Origin: Caldilineaceae bacterium SB0661_bin_34
GTDB taxonomy: Bacteria; Chloroflexota; Anaerolineae; Caldilineales; Caldilineaceae
Assembly (NCBI GenBank): GCA_009841145.1
Contig: VXMJ01000076.1
Span: forward strand, 1-64,000
Reading direction: 5' to 3'
DNA length: 64,000 nucleotides
This document shows, in pieces, positions 17,465 to 27,610 of this stretch. The position numbers and the translations under genes were made by a program. The number at the start of each line of letters is the position of its first letter. The first letter of the stretch is position 1. Under the pieces are notes generated by a model. The model saw only the letters and a program-made list of their open reading frames with translations, was not told where the DNA came from and searched no databases.

Positions 17465-18427
17465 CTAGACCAAACTCGCTTGGCGCATGGCTGCCACGAC
17501 GGCAGGCCGGTCTCCGGCCGTTACTTTCTGTCCTGGCGCGAGTTGCCGGGAACGAACAACCGCCAGCGACGGCCATGTGGGATCTGCCGACACCGAACTG
17601 ACGGAGGTAACCTCCCCCAACGGGCGCCCCTCCAATTTGACAGGATCCCCCGTGGACAGCGGTTGATCGGACTCCAGCAGCGCCAGCGCCCGGGCCACGC
17701 GATCGTAGTTGACCTGCCGTGCGATCACCTCCTGTCCGGGATAGCACCCCTTGTTGTCCGAGCAGATTGCATCCAGACCTACTTCCAGGGGATTGAAGGC
17801 CCCCGTGTACTCGTATCCGTAGCCACCCCGCACGGACCGGATGCGCAAATGGTCGTATTCGCCCAAGTCGGACCACAGAGTACCGTGACCCTGTTGCACG
17901 GCCCGGCGGACACCATCCGTCTCGGCCGTGGGGATCAACAGCCCAAATCCGGGAAGCTCAAGCAGGTTCTCGTACAGGCACAACCGATTGCCAGAACGGA
18001 CGACCGTAGCCGGTTCCGCCGCGGCGAACCCCAACAGCTCGACAACATTGGACGCCCCATGACCCACCAAGTACAGGAAGTCCCATTGGTCACTCACATC
18101 CTCCACAGTGACCTGATCCATGAAGAAGATGTTGCCCTGCAACACAGTACGCAGAGCCTCCGACCCGTGTGGCGGTGCGATCAGCCAATAACCTTCACCA
18201 TCTCGAATCACAGTGAACACAGCCTGAATACGGCCCGTGCCCGTCAGAAGAGCCGTTGGCCGATATCCCCCAACCGACAGACGCATGTCGTTCGTCGTCA
18301 TGCGCTGGAGAAAATCCTCACTGTCATCGCCGCTCATCCATAGAACCCTCGGTCCGCGATCCGGAAGCAGGCAGGCTCCCTGCGGCAAGCGAGTCACGAC
18401 TTCGTGAAGTCCTTCGGTTTGGGTCAT
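17465..18427 (-). CDS. ygfZ: YgfZ/GcvT-fold folate-binding protein
   Basis: 320 residues with the aminomethyltransferase (GcvT) fold. The signature KGCYPGQEVIAR is the YgfZ hallmark and distinguishes it from true GcvT; the N-terminal SGDDSEDFLQRMTTND also fits. YgfZ/IBA57 proteins use folate to help build or repair certain Fe-S clusters, notably in radical-SAM enzymes such as lipoyl synthase. Its place immediately before a lipoate ligase gene suits that link. The ATG at 18427 starts MTQTEGL and is preceded by an AAAGGGAACAG stretch that can serve as ribosome site. Confidence 0.87.
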   Translation of the reverse strand: MTQTEGLHEVVTRLPQGACLLPDRGPRVLWMSGDDSEDFLQRMTTNDMRLSVGGYRPTALLTGTGRIQAVFTVIRDGEGYWLIAPPHGSEALRTVLQGNIFFMDQVTVEDVSDQWDFLYLVGHGASNVVELLGFAAAEPATVVRSGNRLCLYENLLELPGFGLLIPTAETDGVRRAVQQGHGTLWSDLGEYDHLRIRSVRGGYGYEYTGAFNPLEVGLDAICSDNKGCYPGQEVIARQVNYDRVARALALLESDQPLSTGDPVKLEGRPLGEVTSVSSVSADPTWPSLAVVRSRQLAPGQKVTAGDRPAVVAAMRQASLV

Positions 18428-18471
18428 GGCTGTTCCCTTTGCATAGAGAGGACAACTTGATTGCCAAGGGA

Positions 18472-19881
18472 TTATGCGTCAGACGGCTGTTCCAGCCATC
18501 CGTGGAGGAACTCGAGCACACTGGCAAACAGATAGCGCGTGGTGTCTGAAGTTCGGGCACCCAACTTCAGGTAGTGGCTCTCGTCTTCGAAGTAAATGGT
18601 CTCCACCGGCACTCCGGCTTCACGCAGGGCCAATTCGTATTCAAGCGATTGGGACAACGGCACCATTTCGTCCTTCAGTGTGTGAATCAACAAAATGGGT
18701 GGCATCTCGGACGCCGAATACACCGGTGCGTATTGCATGTAGCCGTCTGGCCGCTCGTTGGCCGTACCCAGCATGGCCAAAGCGTAGCGCAAGACCAGCG
18801 GCCACTCCAGTTCACCCGAATAAAACGCCGCCGCGCCCGTAAATGCGTTGCTGATTCCGCCCAGGGTCACCACCGCGGCAAACTCCCGATCCGAGATCCG
18901 GATCAGTTTATTGAGAATGGCGGCGCCATAGCTGCCGCTGATGGCCAGAAGCCTTGAACTGTCCAACCGGGGATCCAGGAGGCCTTGCGAGGCAAACTGG
19001 AGGATCAGGCGTGCATCCAGGGCATGTTCGGTGACATTGCGCCCCCGGGCACCGATGGGGGACATGGCCACAACTCCGAAACCCTGACTGGCAAACCCAA
19101 CACTGATATCCTCCCAGTTCCTGGTTGCATTGGGATAGAGTGCCAGTAGCATCGGGATTTGGTCTTCCGGCCCGGCGTCGAGCGGCAGGTATAGATACAG
19201 CGAATCATTGACCGCCTCCGCCCGTTCAAAGGTCCATCGGTGCACTTGGGCTCGGGCCCCCTTGGGGAACGGGGTCTCTGCAACGTAGCTGCCCATCGGT
19301 TGAAGACTGTAGGCCTCTGCGGCAACCGGGCCCAACACATCCCAAAGCTCCAACTCCAGTTCAATCACGGGCGCCACCGCAGTCACATTGTCCTGGACGG
19401 TGCTTGAGACCGGCAATCCCAGAATCGACCTCGGCATCCCGTACTCGAAACCCGGAGCTCCGGCGATGGGCACGTAGGAGCCTTGTGGCAAACCCGTCAG
19501 CAGATAGTGCCCCTCCGCGTCCGTGTGCGTGACATGCGGTGTTCCCGCAGGCTGGGCTACCAAGACCACAGCATCGGCAACGGGCTTGCCCTCGTGCACC
19601 ACCTGACCAGCCAACATGCCTTGGCCAGGCGGCAGGGGAGGACCAAGATGCGGCTCTCCCCCGGCCATTGCCATCTCAATTGGATTGGTGATCACCGACA
19701 TGCAACCGGTTGTCGCCCAAACCGTTCCAACCAGGATCCAAAACAGGCTGACGCGCCACTCCCAACATGAGCGGGATCGCGTGTTCCCGCAGGCCGAAGC
19801 CGTGTTCGGGCGCGAACCGACGCGGCCTTCCTCGCATCCGGCTTGGGCATGCAACTTGCGGGGGTGGAGGGAGGATTGCAT
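18472..19881 (-). CDS. alpha/beta hydrolase lipoprotein with carboxypeptidase-regulatory-like domain
   Basis: Up to 469 residues. A hydrophobic stretch ending in WATTGC resembles a lipoprotein signal, but about 40 polar residues precede it from the only available ATG (19881), so the true start is unclear. After it comes a beta-sandwich like the carboxypeptidase regulatory domain (VVHEGKPVADAVVLV...GHYLLTGLPQGSY), then an alpha/beta hydrolase: nucleophile elbow SGSYGAA, LIHTLKDEMVP with the acid residue, and ESHYLK with the histidine. It is probably a surface esterase or peptidase acting outside the membrane; substrate unknown. It heads the minus-strand cluster that continues with the YgfZ-like gene. 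Confidence 0.68.
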   Translation of the reverse strand: MQSSLHPRKLHAQAGCEEGRVGSRPNTASACGNTRSRSCWEWRVSLFWILVGTVWATTGCMSVITNPIEMAMAGGEPHLGPPLPPGQGMLAGQVVHEGKPVADAVVLVAQPAGTPHVTHTDAEGHYLLTGLPQGSYVPIAGAPGFEYGMPRSILGLPVSSTVQDNVTAVAPVIELELELWDVLGPVAAEAYSLQPMGSYVAETPFPKGARAQVHRWTFERAEAVNDSLYLYLPLDAGPEDQIPMLLALYPNATRNWEDISVGFASQGFGVVAMSPIGARGRNVTEHALDARLILQFASQGLLDPRLDSSRLLAISGSYGAAILNKLIRISDREFAAVVTLGGISNAFTGAAAFYSGELEWPLVLRYALAMLGTANERPDGYMQYAPVYSASEMPPILLIHTLKDEMVPLSQSLEYELALREAGVPVETIYFEDESHYLKLGARTSDTTRYLFASVLEFLHGWLEQPSDA

Positions 19882-20314
19882 GGCAGAGGTTTGGCGGGAG
19901 GTTCCGTGGACTTGCAGAAGGCCTGAAATACCGGGAACTCAAGCAGCAGCCATGGCAACCGCCCGGAACCCACCGTGCCTTCCTATCCAAAGCGTAGCAA
20001 GCCGGAACGGGAATTGGCGGCAGAATTTTGGCCCTGTCGAAGCGAACCGCTGACGAACCATGTTCCGTTGTACAGCCGTCTCGATCGGACGCTGCATGTA
20101 CTTCGGAGATCCGGGCGCATTCTCGGACAATCCCGGATTTGCACCGGCTTCAGATCCGGATTTTGCTCTGTCTTTGCGACAATGGTCCGGTTCCGGTTTG
20201 CAACCGGGCCTTGTGCCGGAGTCGGACACGGGCAGTGGAATTACCTGGCCCCACCTCTCCGCATCCGGTCTGCGCAGACCGGCGCGCGCGTATCCCCACC
20301 TTTGGAACACACAC

Positions 20315-23300
20315 ATGCAGGGCTACTACCGACATCCGACTGTCCAGGGAGACCGCATTGTCTTCGTCAGCGAGGACGACTTGTGGTCCATTGATCTTCA
20401 GGGCGGAGTACCCCTGCGTCTCACCAGCAATCTTGGCGAAATCGAGTTTCCCCTGCTGTCTCCCAATGGATCCCGGATTGCGTTCGTGGCCCGCGATGAA
20501 GGCGTCCCCGACATTTATGTAATGGATGCCGGCGGCGGCCCCGCCCAGCGCCTGACGTGGCAGGGAGATGCCATGCAAACGGCCGCGTGGAGCCCCGACG
20601 GTGAATGGATTTACTTCGTGACAACAGCCCGCCAGCCCGTGCGCGGCTCGACGGTTCTCAATCGGGTTCGAAGTTCACCCTCCCGGTTTGTTGTCGAGGA
20701 GGTGCCACTGGGGCGGGCCTCAGCAATCGGGTTCGGACCCAACGGCGCGATGGTTCTGGGCCGCAACACCGGCGATCCGGCCCGTTGGAAGCGATATCGG
20801 GGCGGCACGGCCGGTCGGCTGTGGGTATCCCCCGGGGAAGGCGAGCAGTTCAACCGCATTCTTCCCGATCTGGACGGCAACCTGGCCTCGCCCATGTGGA
20901 TTGGGGCTGGCCAAGGCCTGGCCGACGAACGCATATTCCTGGTCAGCGACCATGAAGGCTGCGGGAACATCTACAGTTGCCTGCCTTCCGGCGAAGATCT
21001 CACCAGGCACACCAACCATGCCGACTTCTACGCGCGTTATCCAGCCTGGGGTTTGGTTGGCGATGGCCGGCCCATCATTGCCTACCATGCAGGAGCCGAC
21101 CTCCACCTGCTGGACATCCTGAACGACACCGCCGTTCGGATAGACGTGACCTGGTCCTCGCCGAGGGTGCAACGCAACCGCAAGTTCGCAGAGACGTCCG
21201 GGCATCTCGAGTCGGCCGATTTGCATCCGGAGGGCCATTCGGTCGCGCTGTCGGCGCGCGGCAAGGCTTTTGCATTCGGAAACCATGCCGGCGGGGTCCT
21301 GCAGTTGGGGACATCCCAAGGCGTGCGCTATCGCCTGCCTTCCTGGCTGCGGGACGGCAAGCGCATCGTGACCGTAACCGATGCCATGGGCGAAGAGCGT
21401 CTCCAGGTGTTCACACCGGGCCGCGAGCCGGCCAAGTCGGACTTGCACGAGGGGTTCGCCTTCGGCCGGGCCATGAATCTGTACGTCAACCCGGCGGTGG
21501 ACATGGTAGCGATCACAAACCACCGCTACGAACTCTGGCTGTACAACCTGGAGGACCGGACACACCTGCTGGTCGACCGATCGCCGCACGGCCACATCGA
21601 ACATGCCGACTGGAGCCCGGACGGCCGCTGGCTGGCCTGGGACAGGGCTCCCACCCTCCACAGCCATGCCATCCGTCTATACCGCAGGGAAGTGTCGGTA
21701 CCCGACGGCAAAGAACCCGATGGTTCGGAACCGCCCCTGACCGTGGACCTTGGGACACCCGTACTGCAGGACCACTGTCCGGTATTCGACCCCAAGGGCC
21801 GCTATCTCTACTTTCTGAGCAGCCGGATCCTCAACCCGGTCTATGACACTGTTCAGTTCAACCTGTCGTTTCCCGCCCCCATGCGCCCCTATCTGGTTAC
21901 GCTGCAGCAGGATATGCCCAATCCGTTCGTGCCGCGCACCGGTGAGGATGCGAATGAGGAAGACGAAGAGGAAAAACAGGAACAGACCAAACCCGACGAA
22001 GACGGCACGTCCGCGGCAAACGGCGATTCGACTGCGGAAACCACCGACGGATCCGACAATGCGAAGCCAACCAAGGCGGAGGACTCCGTTCCTGAACCCG
22101 TACGGATTGACGTTGACGGCATCGCGGACCGGGTTCTCCCCTTTCCGGTGCCTGCAGGTTTGTTCATTGGCCTGGCGGCGGCCGAGGATCGGGTGTTCTG
22201 GCTGGCTTCGGAAACCAGGCAGACCATGAAGGATCCGTGGTTGGACGATGAAACGCCGCACGGAGCCGTACTCCAGGCTTGGGTGTTCAAGGACCACAAA
22301 CCGAGTGAGGTGGCCGCGGACGTGTCGGACTTCAGTCTGTCCGCCAACCGCAAACACCTGCTGTACCGGGCCGATCAGCGCCTTCGGGTCATCAAGGCCA
22401 GCGAAAACGCCGACAGCCTGACCAATGAAGGCGCGCCCCGCGTCACCGGGTGGTTGGATCTCGGCCGCATTCACCTGTCGATCGAGCCTCCGGCCGAATG
22501 GCAACAGATGCTCGCGGAGGCCTGGCGACTGCAAAGGGATCAATTCTGGACACCCGAAATGTCGGGTGTGGACTGGCAAGAAGTTCACGACCGGTACGCA
22601 CCCTTGGTGCAACGACTCGCAAGCCGGCGCGAATTCAGCGATCTGTGCTGGGAAATGCAGGGCGAACTGGGCACGAGCCACTGCTACGAGTTCGGAGGCG
22701 ACTACCGACCGGGCCCCAATTGGCCGATCGGCACCCTGGCCGCGGAGTTCGAGTGGCAGGCGGATCCGCCGGGATGGCGGCTCGACGACTGGATCGAAGG
22801 TGACGTGTGGGAGCCCGAAGTCCATTCCCCGTTTGCCGAGGCCGGGGTCGACGTGGCCAAGGGAGACCTGCTGGTGTCCGTCAACGGACAGCCGGTTTCG
22901 GAAAGCGTTCCCCCCGCCAGATTGTTGGTCAACCTGGCCGGTCAGGAAGTTCAGCTTGGTTTCCGGCCCGGCGCCCAAGTCGAGTCTGTCGACAATGAGT
23001 CATCAGCCGAAACCGACATGCTGAAGGAAGTCACGGTCCGCACCATGACCGGTGACAAACGTGCGCTGTACCGTGCCTGGGTGAACACCAACCGAGCGAA
23101 TGTGCATGCAGCGTCGGACGGCCGTCTCGGCTACCTGCACATTCCCGACATGGGACCGTGGGGCTATGCGGAGTTTCACCGCGGCTTTCTGGGTGAACTC
23201 CATCGGCAAGGCTTGATTGTGGATTTGCGCTTCAACGGCGGCGGCCATGTGAGTGCCCTGCTGCTCGAAAAGCTGGCGCGCCGCCAGATTGGGTTCGACC

Positions 23301-23770
23301 AAACCAGGTGGGGTGGAGTCGCACCCTATCCGGAGGAGTCGGTGTCCGGCCCCATCGTGGCCTTGACCAACGATGCCGCCGGCAGCGACGGTGACATATT
23401 CAGTCACGCCTTTAAGCTGATGGGACTGGGAACGCTCATCGGCACGCGGACCTGGGGCGGCGTGATCGGGATCTGGCCGCGCCACGCCTTGGTGGACGGC
23501 ACGGTCACTACGCAGCCGGAGTACAGCTTCTGGTTCAAGGACGTGGGCTGGACAGTCGAGAACTACGGTACCGACCCGGACATTGAAGTCGAGATTTCCC
23601 CCGACGACTTCCGCGAAAAGCGCGATTCCCAACTCGACACCGCGGTGGCCGAAGCACTTCGCCTGCTGCAGGAACAACCGCCTCTCCAATTCGAACCCGG
23701 AGATCTGCCGAATCTGGCCGGCGCGCCCCAATTGATACCGGGAACAACAGCGGAGGGCAACGACCAGTGA
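20315..23770 (+). CDS. tricorn-like protease (S41 family)
   Basis: 1151 residues with the tricorn order: six- and seven-bladed propellers (repeated WSPDG motifs such as AAWSPDGEWIYF and ADWSPDGRWLAW), a charged linker rich in D and E near residues 545-600, a helical cap, a PDZ segment and a C-terminal S41 domain. The catalytic set is visible: the SH pair in LGTSHCYEFGG, the nucleophile in NDAAGSDGDIF near 1022, and the late glutamate in TVENYGTDPD. Tricorn degrades 6-12-residue peptides released by larger proteases in the cytoplasm. The ATG at 20315 (MQGYYRHP) is the family start; 85 upstream codons were discarded. The next gene overlaps it by four bases. Confidence 0.9.
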   Translation: MQGYYRHPTVQGDRIVFVSEDDLWSIDLQGGVPLRLTSNLGEIEFPLLSPNGSRIAFVARDEGVPDIYVMDAGGGPAQRLTWQGDAMQTAAWSPDGEWIYFVTTARQPVRGSTVLNRVRSSPSRFVVEEVPLGRASAIGFGPNGAMVLGRNTGDPARWKRYRGGTAGRLWVSPGEGEQFNRILPDLDGNLASPMWIGAGQGLADERIFLVSDHEGCGNIYSCLPSGEDLTRHTNHADFYARYPAWGLVGDGRPIIAYHAGADLHLLDILNDTAVRIDVTWSSPRVQRNRKFAETSGHLESADLHPEGHSVALSARGKAFAFGNHAGGVLQLGTSQGVRYRLPSWLRDGKRIVTVTDAMGEERLQVFTPGREPAKSDLHEGFAFGRAMNLYVNPAVDMVAITNHRYELWLYNLEDRTHLLVDRSPHGHIEHADWSPDGRWLAWDRAPTLHSHAIRLYRREVSVPDGKEPDGSEPPLTVDLGTPVLQDHCPVFDPKGRYLYFLSSRILNPVYDTVQFNLSFPAPMRPYLVTLQQDMPNPFVPRTGEDANEEDEEEKQEQTKPDEDGTSAANGDSTAETTDGSDNAKPTKAEDSVPEPVRIDVDGIADRVLPFPVPAGLFIGLAAAEDRVFWLASETRQTMKDPWLDDETPHGAVLQAWVFKDHKPSEVAADVSDFSLSANRKHLLYRADQRLRVIKASENADSLTNEGAPRVTGWLDLGRIHLSIEPPAEWQQMLAEAWRLQRDQFWTPEMSGVDWQEVHDRYAPLVQRLASRREFSDLCWEMQGELGTSHCYEFGGDYRPGPNWPIGTLAAEFEWQADPPGWRLDDWIEGDVWEPEVHSPFAEAGVDVAKGDLLVSVNGQPVSESVPPARLLVNLAGQEVQLGFRPGAQVESVDNESSAETDMLKEVTVRTMTGDKRALYRAWVNTNRANVHAASDGRLGYLHIPDMGPWGYAEFHRGFLGELHRQGLIVDLRFNGGGHVSALLLEKLARRQIGFDQTRWGGVAPYPEESVSGPIVALTNDAAGSDGDIFSHAFKLMGLGTLIGTRTWGGVIGIWPRHALVDGTVTTQPEYSFWFKDVGWTVENYGTDPDIEVEISPDDFREKRDSQLDTAVAEALRLLQEQPPLQFEPGDLPNLAGAPQLIPGTTAEGNDQ

Positions 23771-25143
23771 CCGGCTCCGGCGGCAGCCGCTTCGACCTGC
23801 GCGTCCAGGACGCGGACCCGGAACGCAGACACACCGTACTCCAAGTGCTGGAGGCGGCACTGGAGGCTGTGGACCCGGCCCGTGCGGTTCTGCACCACGT
23901 GTCGCTGGACGGCGACCAACTGCGACTGGCGGATCAAACCATTGACCTGTCCGCCGTGGACCGTATCCTGGTGACCGGAGCGGGCAAGGCCGGAGCATTA
24001 ATGAGCCAAGCGTTGGAGGCCATCCTGGGGGACCGGATAACCGCGGGCCTGGTGGTGGTCAAGGACGACCATCGGGCACCAACGGAAATAATCGAAATTT
24101 GCGAAGCCCGCCATCCCGTACCCAACGAGGCCGGCGTGACGGCGGGCCGCCGCATTCTTGAACTGCTAGCGGACACCACGGAACGGGACCTGGTGATTAA
24201 CCTCCTGTCCGGCGGTGGTTCCGCGTTGCTGGTGGCCCCGGCCGAAGGCCTGACCCTGGCCGATCTGCAGGCCATGACAGCCAGCCTGCTTGGGGCCGGG
24301 GCGACGATCAACGAGATCAATTGCCTGCGCAAGCACTGCAGCCTGGTCAAGGGCGGGCAGCTGGCCCGTTCCATCCACCCGGCTCGCTTCGCAACCCTCG
24401 CCGTGAGCGACGTCATCGGCAGTCCATTGGACGTGATTGCCAGCGGACCCACGGTCCCCGACAGCGGTGACTGGCAGGAAACCCGGAGCATCGTGGAGAA
24501 ATTTCAGTTGATGCCGTCATTGCCGCCGCCAATCCGCGTCCGCCTGGAAGCAGGTTGGCGCGGCGACCTTCCCGATACTCCGAACGCCGACGATCCTCTC
24601 TTCGAGGGCAATCCCACGCTTGTGGTGGCGGACAACCGCACGGCCATGGCCGCGGCCGAAATCCGGGCGCGCGAGTTGGGATTCAACACGGTGTGGATGT
24701 CCTCGTATGTGGAAGGGGAAGCATCCGAGGTCGCGAAGGTGCTGTGCGGCTTCGGACGCGAGGTTGCCGGATACGGCCTGCCCGTGTCCGCTCCGGCCTG
24801 TCTTCTGTTCGGGGGGGAAACAACGGTAACCCTTGGCGATGACAGCGGCGAGGGCGGCCGCAATCAGGAACTCGCGCTCGCGGCCGCCTTCGAATTGGCG
24901 GACCAGCCCAGCACGGTCCTGGCCTCGCTGGCCACGGATGGAACAGATGGCCCCACAGACAGCGCAGGCGCGCTGGCGGATGCGGGATCCCTGCGGCGAG
25001 GCATGGCGGCCGGTTTGAATCCCCGTCGGCACCTCGCCAGGCACAATGCCTACCCGTGGCTAATCGCGGCCGGTGACATGCTGGTCACCGGGCCCACAAT
25101 GACCAATGTCAACGATTTGATGGCCCTGTTCGTTTTCGAATAG
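23767..25143 (+). CDS. glycerate 2-kinase (MOFRL / DUF4147 family)
   Basis: A 458-residue type II glycerate kinase, phosphorylating glycerate to 2-phosphoglycerate. The N-terminal DUF4147 domain contains VTGAGKAGALM, LLSGGGSALL, NCLRKHCSLVKGGQLA and DVIGSPLDVIASGPT; the C-terminal MOFRL domain has GGETTVTL, GGRNQELAL and DGTDGPTDSAGA. It starts with GTG inside the tricorn gene (GTGA overlap), indicating translational coupling, although no functional link between the two is obvious. Length and all motifs are normal. Confidence 0.9.
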   Translation: MTGSGGSRFDLRVQDADPERRHTVLQVLEAALEAVDPARAVLHHVSLDGDQLRLADQTIDLSAVDRILVTGAGKAGALMSQALEAILGDRITAGLVVVKDDHRAPTEIIEICEARHPVPNEAGVTAGRRILELLADTTERDLVINLLSGGGSALLVAPAEGLTLADLQAMTASLLGAGATINEINCLRKHCSLVKGGQLARSIHPARFATLAVSDVIGSPLDVIASGPTVPDSGDWQETRSIVEKFQLMPSLPPPIRVRLEAGWRGDLPDTPNADDPLFEGNPTLVVADNRTAMAAAEIRARELGFNTVWMSSYVEGEASEVAKVLCGFGREVAGYGLPVSAPACLLFGGETTVTLGDDSGEGGRNQELALAAAFELADQPSTVLASLATDGTDGPTDSAGALADAGSLRRGMAAGLNPRRHLARHNAYPWLIAAGDMLVTGPTMTNVNDLMALFVFE

Positions 25144-25224
25144 GCGGTCGGGCCCGTAAGATTCGGGTTCGCGCAGATCCGCCGACCCGCTCGGCAACAT
25201 CGCCCACCAAAAGGAGTACTGCAC

Positions 25225-25587
25225 ATGAGCACTGTTAACATCACTGTCCAGGGGGAAGGCACCTTCTCCGTCCCGGAAGGCAAGCGCCTGGTGCTCGCGC
25301 TGGTAGACGAGTGCGGCATTGACCAAATGCACGCCTGCGGTGGCAACTGCATGTGCACCACCTGTGCCGTCAGTTTTGTGGAGGGCGAGCCCACCGTCAC
25401 CACGGCCGCCGAACAGGCCAAGCTTGCGGAGCGGGGGTTGAGCGGTGTCCGCCTATCGTGCCAGATTCAGGCGGCGGACGGCATGCAGGTCGAGATTTTG
25501 AATCGCCTGGAGGGTTCCGGCCGGCCTGATCCGGGCAGTCGTCCCAATGATGACATCACACCTGATCCGGAGTGGGTGAACCTTTAA
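25225..25587 (+). CDS. 2Fe-2S ferredoxin (plant/adrenodoxin fold)
   Basis: A 120-residue ferredoxin with the cysteine pattern HACGGNCMCTTCAV and a fourth cysteine in RLSCQIQ, typical for 2Fe-2S proteins of the adrenodoxin class. A 25-residue acidic, proline-rich tail after the domain is unusual. A good ribosome site (AAAGGAGTACTGCAC) precedes the ATG. It stands alone after the glycerate kinase gene (81-base gap), so its electron partner is unknown. Confidence 0.9.
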   Translation: MSTVNITVQGEGTFSVPEGKRLVLALVDECGIDQMHACGGNCMCTTCAVSFVEGEPTVTTAAEQAKLAERGLSGVRLSCQIQAADGMQVEILNRLEGSGRPDPGSRPNDDITPDPEWVNL

Positions 25588-25966
25588 TAGCAGTACATGC
25601 CGGAGCACGCGGCCGTTCGATCGCCGCGTGCCCTGCCCTTCCGATGGGTCCTGCGCAGGATGGCGCGAGCCGACAGCAGGGCCTGATCAAAGTTGGTGGC
25701 AGTTCAACACCGTCCCAGCACGGCCATCAGCACAACCTTGATCATCCGGCACCGTTCCCGGGCTTGCCTTGCAAGGGCGCATTCCATGGATGTTTCCGTG
25801 GCTCGGACCGCAGAATGAGCCTGCAGGCTGATGGTGCCGCAGGATCAACGCCACAACACACGGAGAGCGTGGACTTGATCCACGCTCTCCGCGTTCAAAC
25901 CGGACTCCGACCCTGGGACTCCGCGATGGGAATCAACCTTGCATCTTCAGTCCGGGGTTTCAGGAT
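25588..25966. other. 379-base convergent intergenic region
   Basis: Apart from the hairpin at 25862-25890 no gene or repeat is recognised here. Confidence 0.5.
25862..25890. terminator. strong hairpin between convergent ferredoxin and secreted-protein genes
   Basis: A perfect 12-bp stem, GGAGAGCGTGGA (25862-25873) with TCCACGCTCTCC (25879-25890), loop CTTGA. It lies between convergent genes, 275 bases after the ferredoxin stop and 77 before the opposing stop. No poly-T run follows. It may terminate the leftward-reading gene or both. Confidence 0.55.
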
Positions 25967-27151
25967 CTAGCCGAGGGTCAGCAACCTGGCCAGCGCCAAA
26001 GCCAGCGACGCAGGCTGAATCTGACCGACGAGCTCACCTGTCAACGCGTTCATGTCGCCCATGCCGGTAGCGACCGCGATTACGAGTTCCTGCAGCGTGT
26101 CAGGGTTGATGTCCTGGAGCAAAATTCCGCCCCAGACCTGTTCGATGGCTGCGTCGGAGAAGAGACGCTCGGCCAGTTGCCCAGGCAGCATGTCGCCCAT
26201 GCCGGCCGCGACCGTTTCCTGGACAAACGGCGCGCGCAAGGCCTCCTGCACGATTCCGCGCCACGTCTCATCGGCCAGGTCGTCGGCGACCATGGTGATG
26301 TAGTCAGCGGTAGACATCATCTGGCCCATCAGGACGCCGTTCACGATGCCGGCGACTGTCCCGGGGCTGAGATCACCCAGGATCAGTGCTGCCACGCCTG
26401 TGCCTGCCACAAGGTCGCGCATGGAGTCGTCAAGCACGACACAAGCCGACATGGCCTGGAGGTTGCCACTGGCATTGATGCCGACCGAAACCCGACCGCT
26501 GCTACTGAACGACACAGGGCTGATGGACGCATCGGCCGTAGCCAGGCAGCCAGTCTGGTAGAGCGCTGCCACCTGACGCAGCCACGCGGTCACGGGCGTA
26601 ACGTTGGCATCTGCAATCTGGTTGAGCCGGGCCGCGGACATGGTGGAATCCTCACCCAGGCCGGAGATGGAGTTGACGACCAGGGACACGCCCAGATCGT
26701 CGATGCCACCCTCGGTTACCGTAACCGTGTAGTCCACGTTGTGCACACTGCTGGTGTAGAGCGACATGTTTGGCTCGCACGTGCGTTGGGACAACTGCAT
26801 GCGGGAGCGGAGGTTCATGACATTGTCGGCACCGCTCGTAATGACGGTGGAGGCGGGGACCCAGCGCATGCGAACTTCGCAAGACTCCTCGACAGAGCCG
26901 CCGTACGCCAACTGATCGTCGATCAACTTGACCACATCGTTGAGATCGACGGTCCCGTTGATCCGCATGCTGAGAACGCCGTCGTCCATGCTCACCGGAT
27001 CGATGCCGTCGAAGGACACCGTCACTGTGCGGTAGCCAGCCGGAATTTCGATTTCGCCAGCCATATGGCCATCGGCCAAGGCAGCCGAAGGAGCCAGGAG
27101 CAGGATCAAGGCTGCCAACGCCAAGGCGGATAGCAAAGTGAGTTTGCGCAT
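25967..27151 (-). CDS. secreted protein of unknown function
   Basis: 394 residues from the ATG at 27151 (MRKLTLLSAL). A clear Sec signal peptide (RKLTLLSALALAALILLLAP..AALA) is followed by a mature part with about five cysteines: SCEVRMRW, RTCEPNM, TGCLATAD, SACVVLDD. The N-terminal half is rich in beta strands, the C-terminal half in small alanine/leucine helices with repeated pieces such as GMGDMLPGQL and GMGDMNALTG. No known domain was recognised. An upstream ATG (27187) would spoil the signal peptide. It is followed by the E2 gene's end on the same strand but 459 bases separate them, so it is probably an independent unit. Confidence 0.6.
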   Translation of the reverse strand: MRKLTLLSALALAALILLLAPSAALADGHMAGEIEIPAGYRTVTVSFDGIDPVSMDDGVLSMRINGTVDLNDVVKLIDDQLAYGGSVEESCEVRMRWVPASTVITSGADNVMNLRSRMQLSQRTCEPNMSLYTSSVHNVDYTVTVTEGGIDDLGVSLVVNSISGLGEDSTMSAARLNQIADANVTPVTAWLRQVAALYQTGCLATADASISPVSFSSSGRVSVGINASGNLQAMSACVVLDDSMRDLVAGTGVAALILGDLSPGTVAGIVNGVLMGQMMSTADYITMVADDLADETWRGIVQEALRAPFVQETVAAGMGDMLPGQLAERLFSDAAIEQVWGGILLQDINPDTLQELVIAVATGMGDMNALTGELVGQIQPASLALALARLLTLG

Positions 27152-27610
27152 TGCGCTCTCCCAAGTTTGGAAATGGAATGGAGGCACTCGATGTCTGCCG
27201 ACACGAATAACGTGCCGCGTCGATTGTACACCGGAATACTAGTGATGGATTTTAACGTTTCACGGTCGAACTACCCCACTAGGTTGGTACACGACAACAC
27301 ATCCCGGTGCTGTCTGACAGAAGTGCGGAAGCATTGTTGTCCCCGCGTAGGCAAATCGTCAGATTCAGACTGTACGAACCAATCGTCTTCAAAATTGGCC
27401 ATCGTCACGGCTCGTCAGGGAGGCGGCACGGTGCCGGGCCTTGCCAATGGACGACGGCCCGGGCTCGAACCGTACATCGCGTTCCCGTCTGAAATGCGGC
27501 GGGACTTCAATGCGGAAAGGAGGAGGGTTTCAGTCCATGTCCGCCGACAAGCCCACCTTCTCGGCCTACGCCCGCGGCGAGGGGTTCCTCGCCAAATCGC
27601 CACCGCCAAG
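27152..27610. other. 459 bases without a confirmed gene; one small ORF
   Basis: Holds the promoter region of the minus-strand secreted-protein gene. On the plus strand a strong Shine-Dalgarno (GGAAAGGAGG) precedes an ATG at 27537 that opens a 31-codon frame (MSADKPTFSAYARGEG...) running to 27632, over the end of the E2 gene. It looks like the first residues of a protein gene cut off; not recognised. Confidence 0.4.

Noticed and set aside
27466-27500. tRNA T-loop-like sequence (GGCTCGAACC)
   Set aside because: No acceptor, D or anticodon stems can be built around it on either strand.
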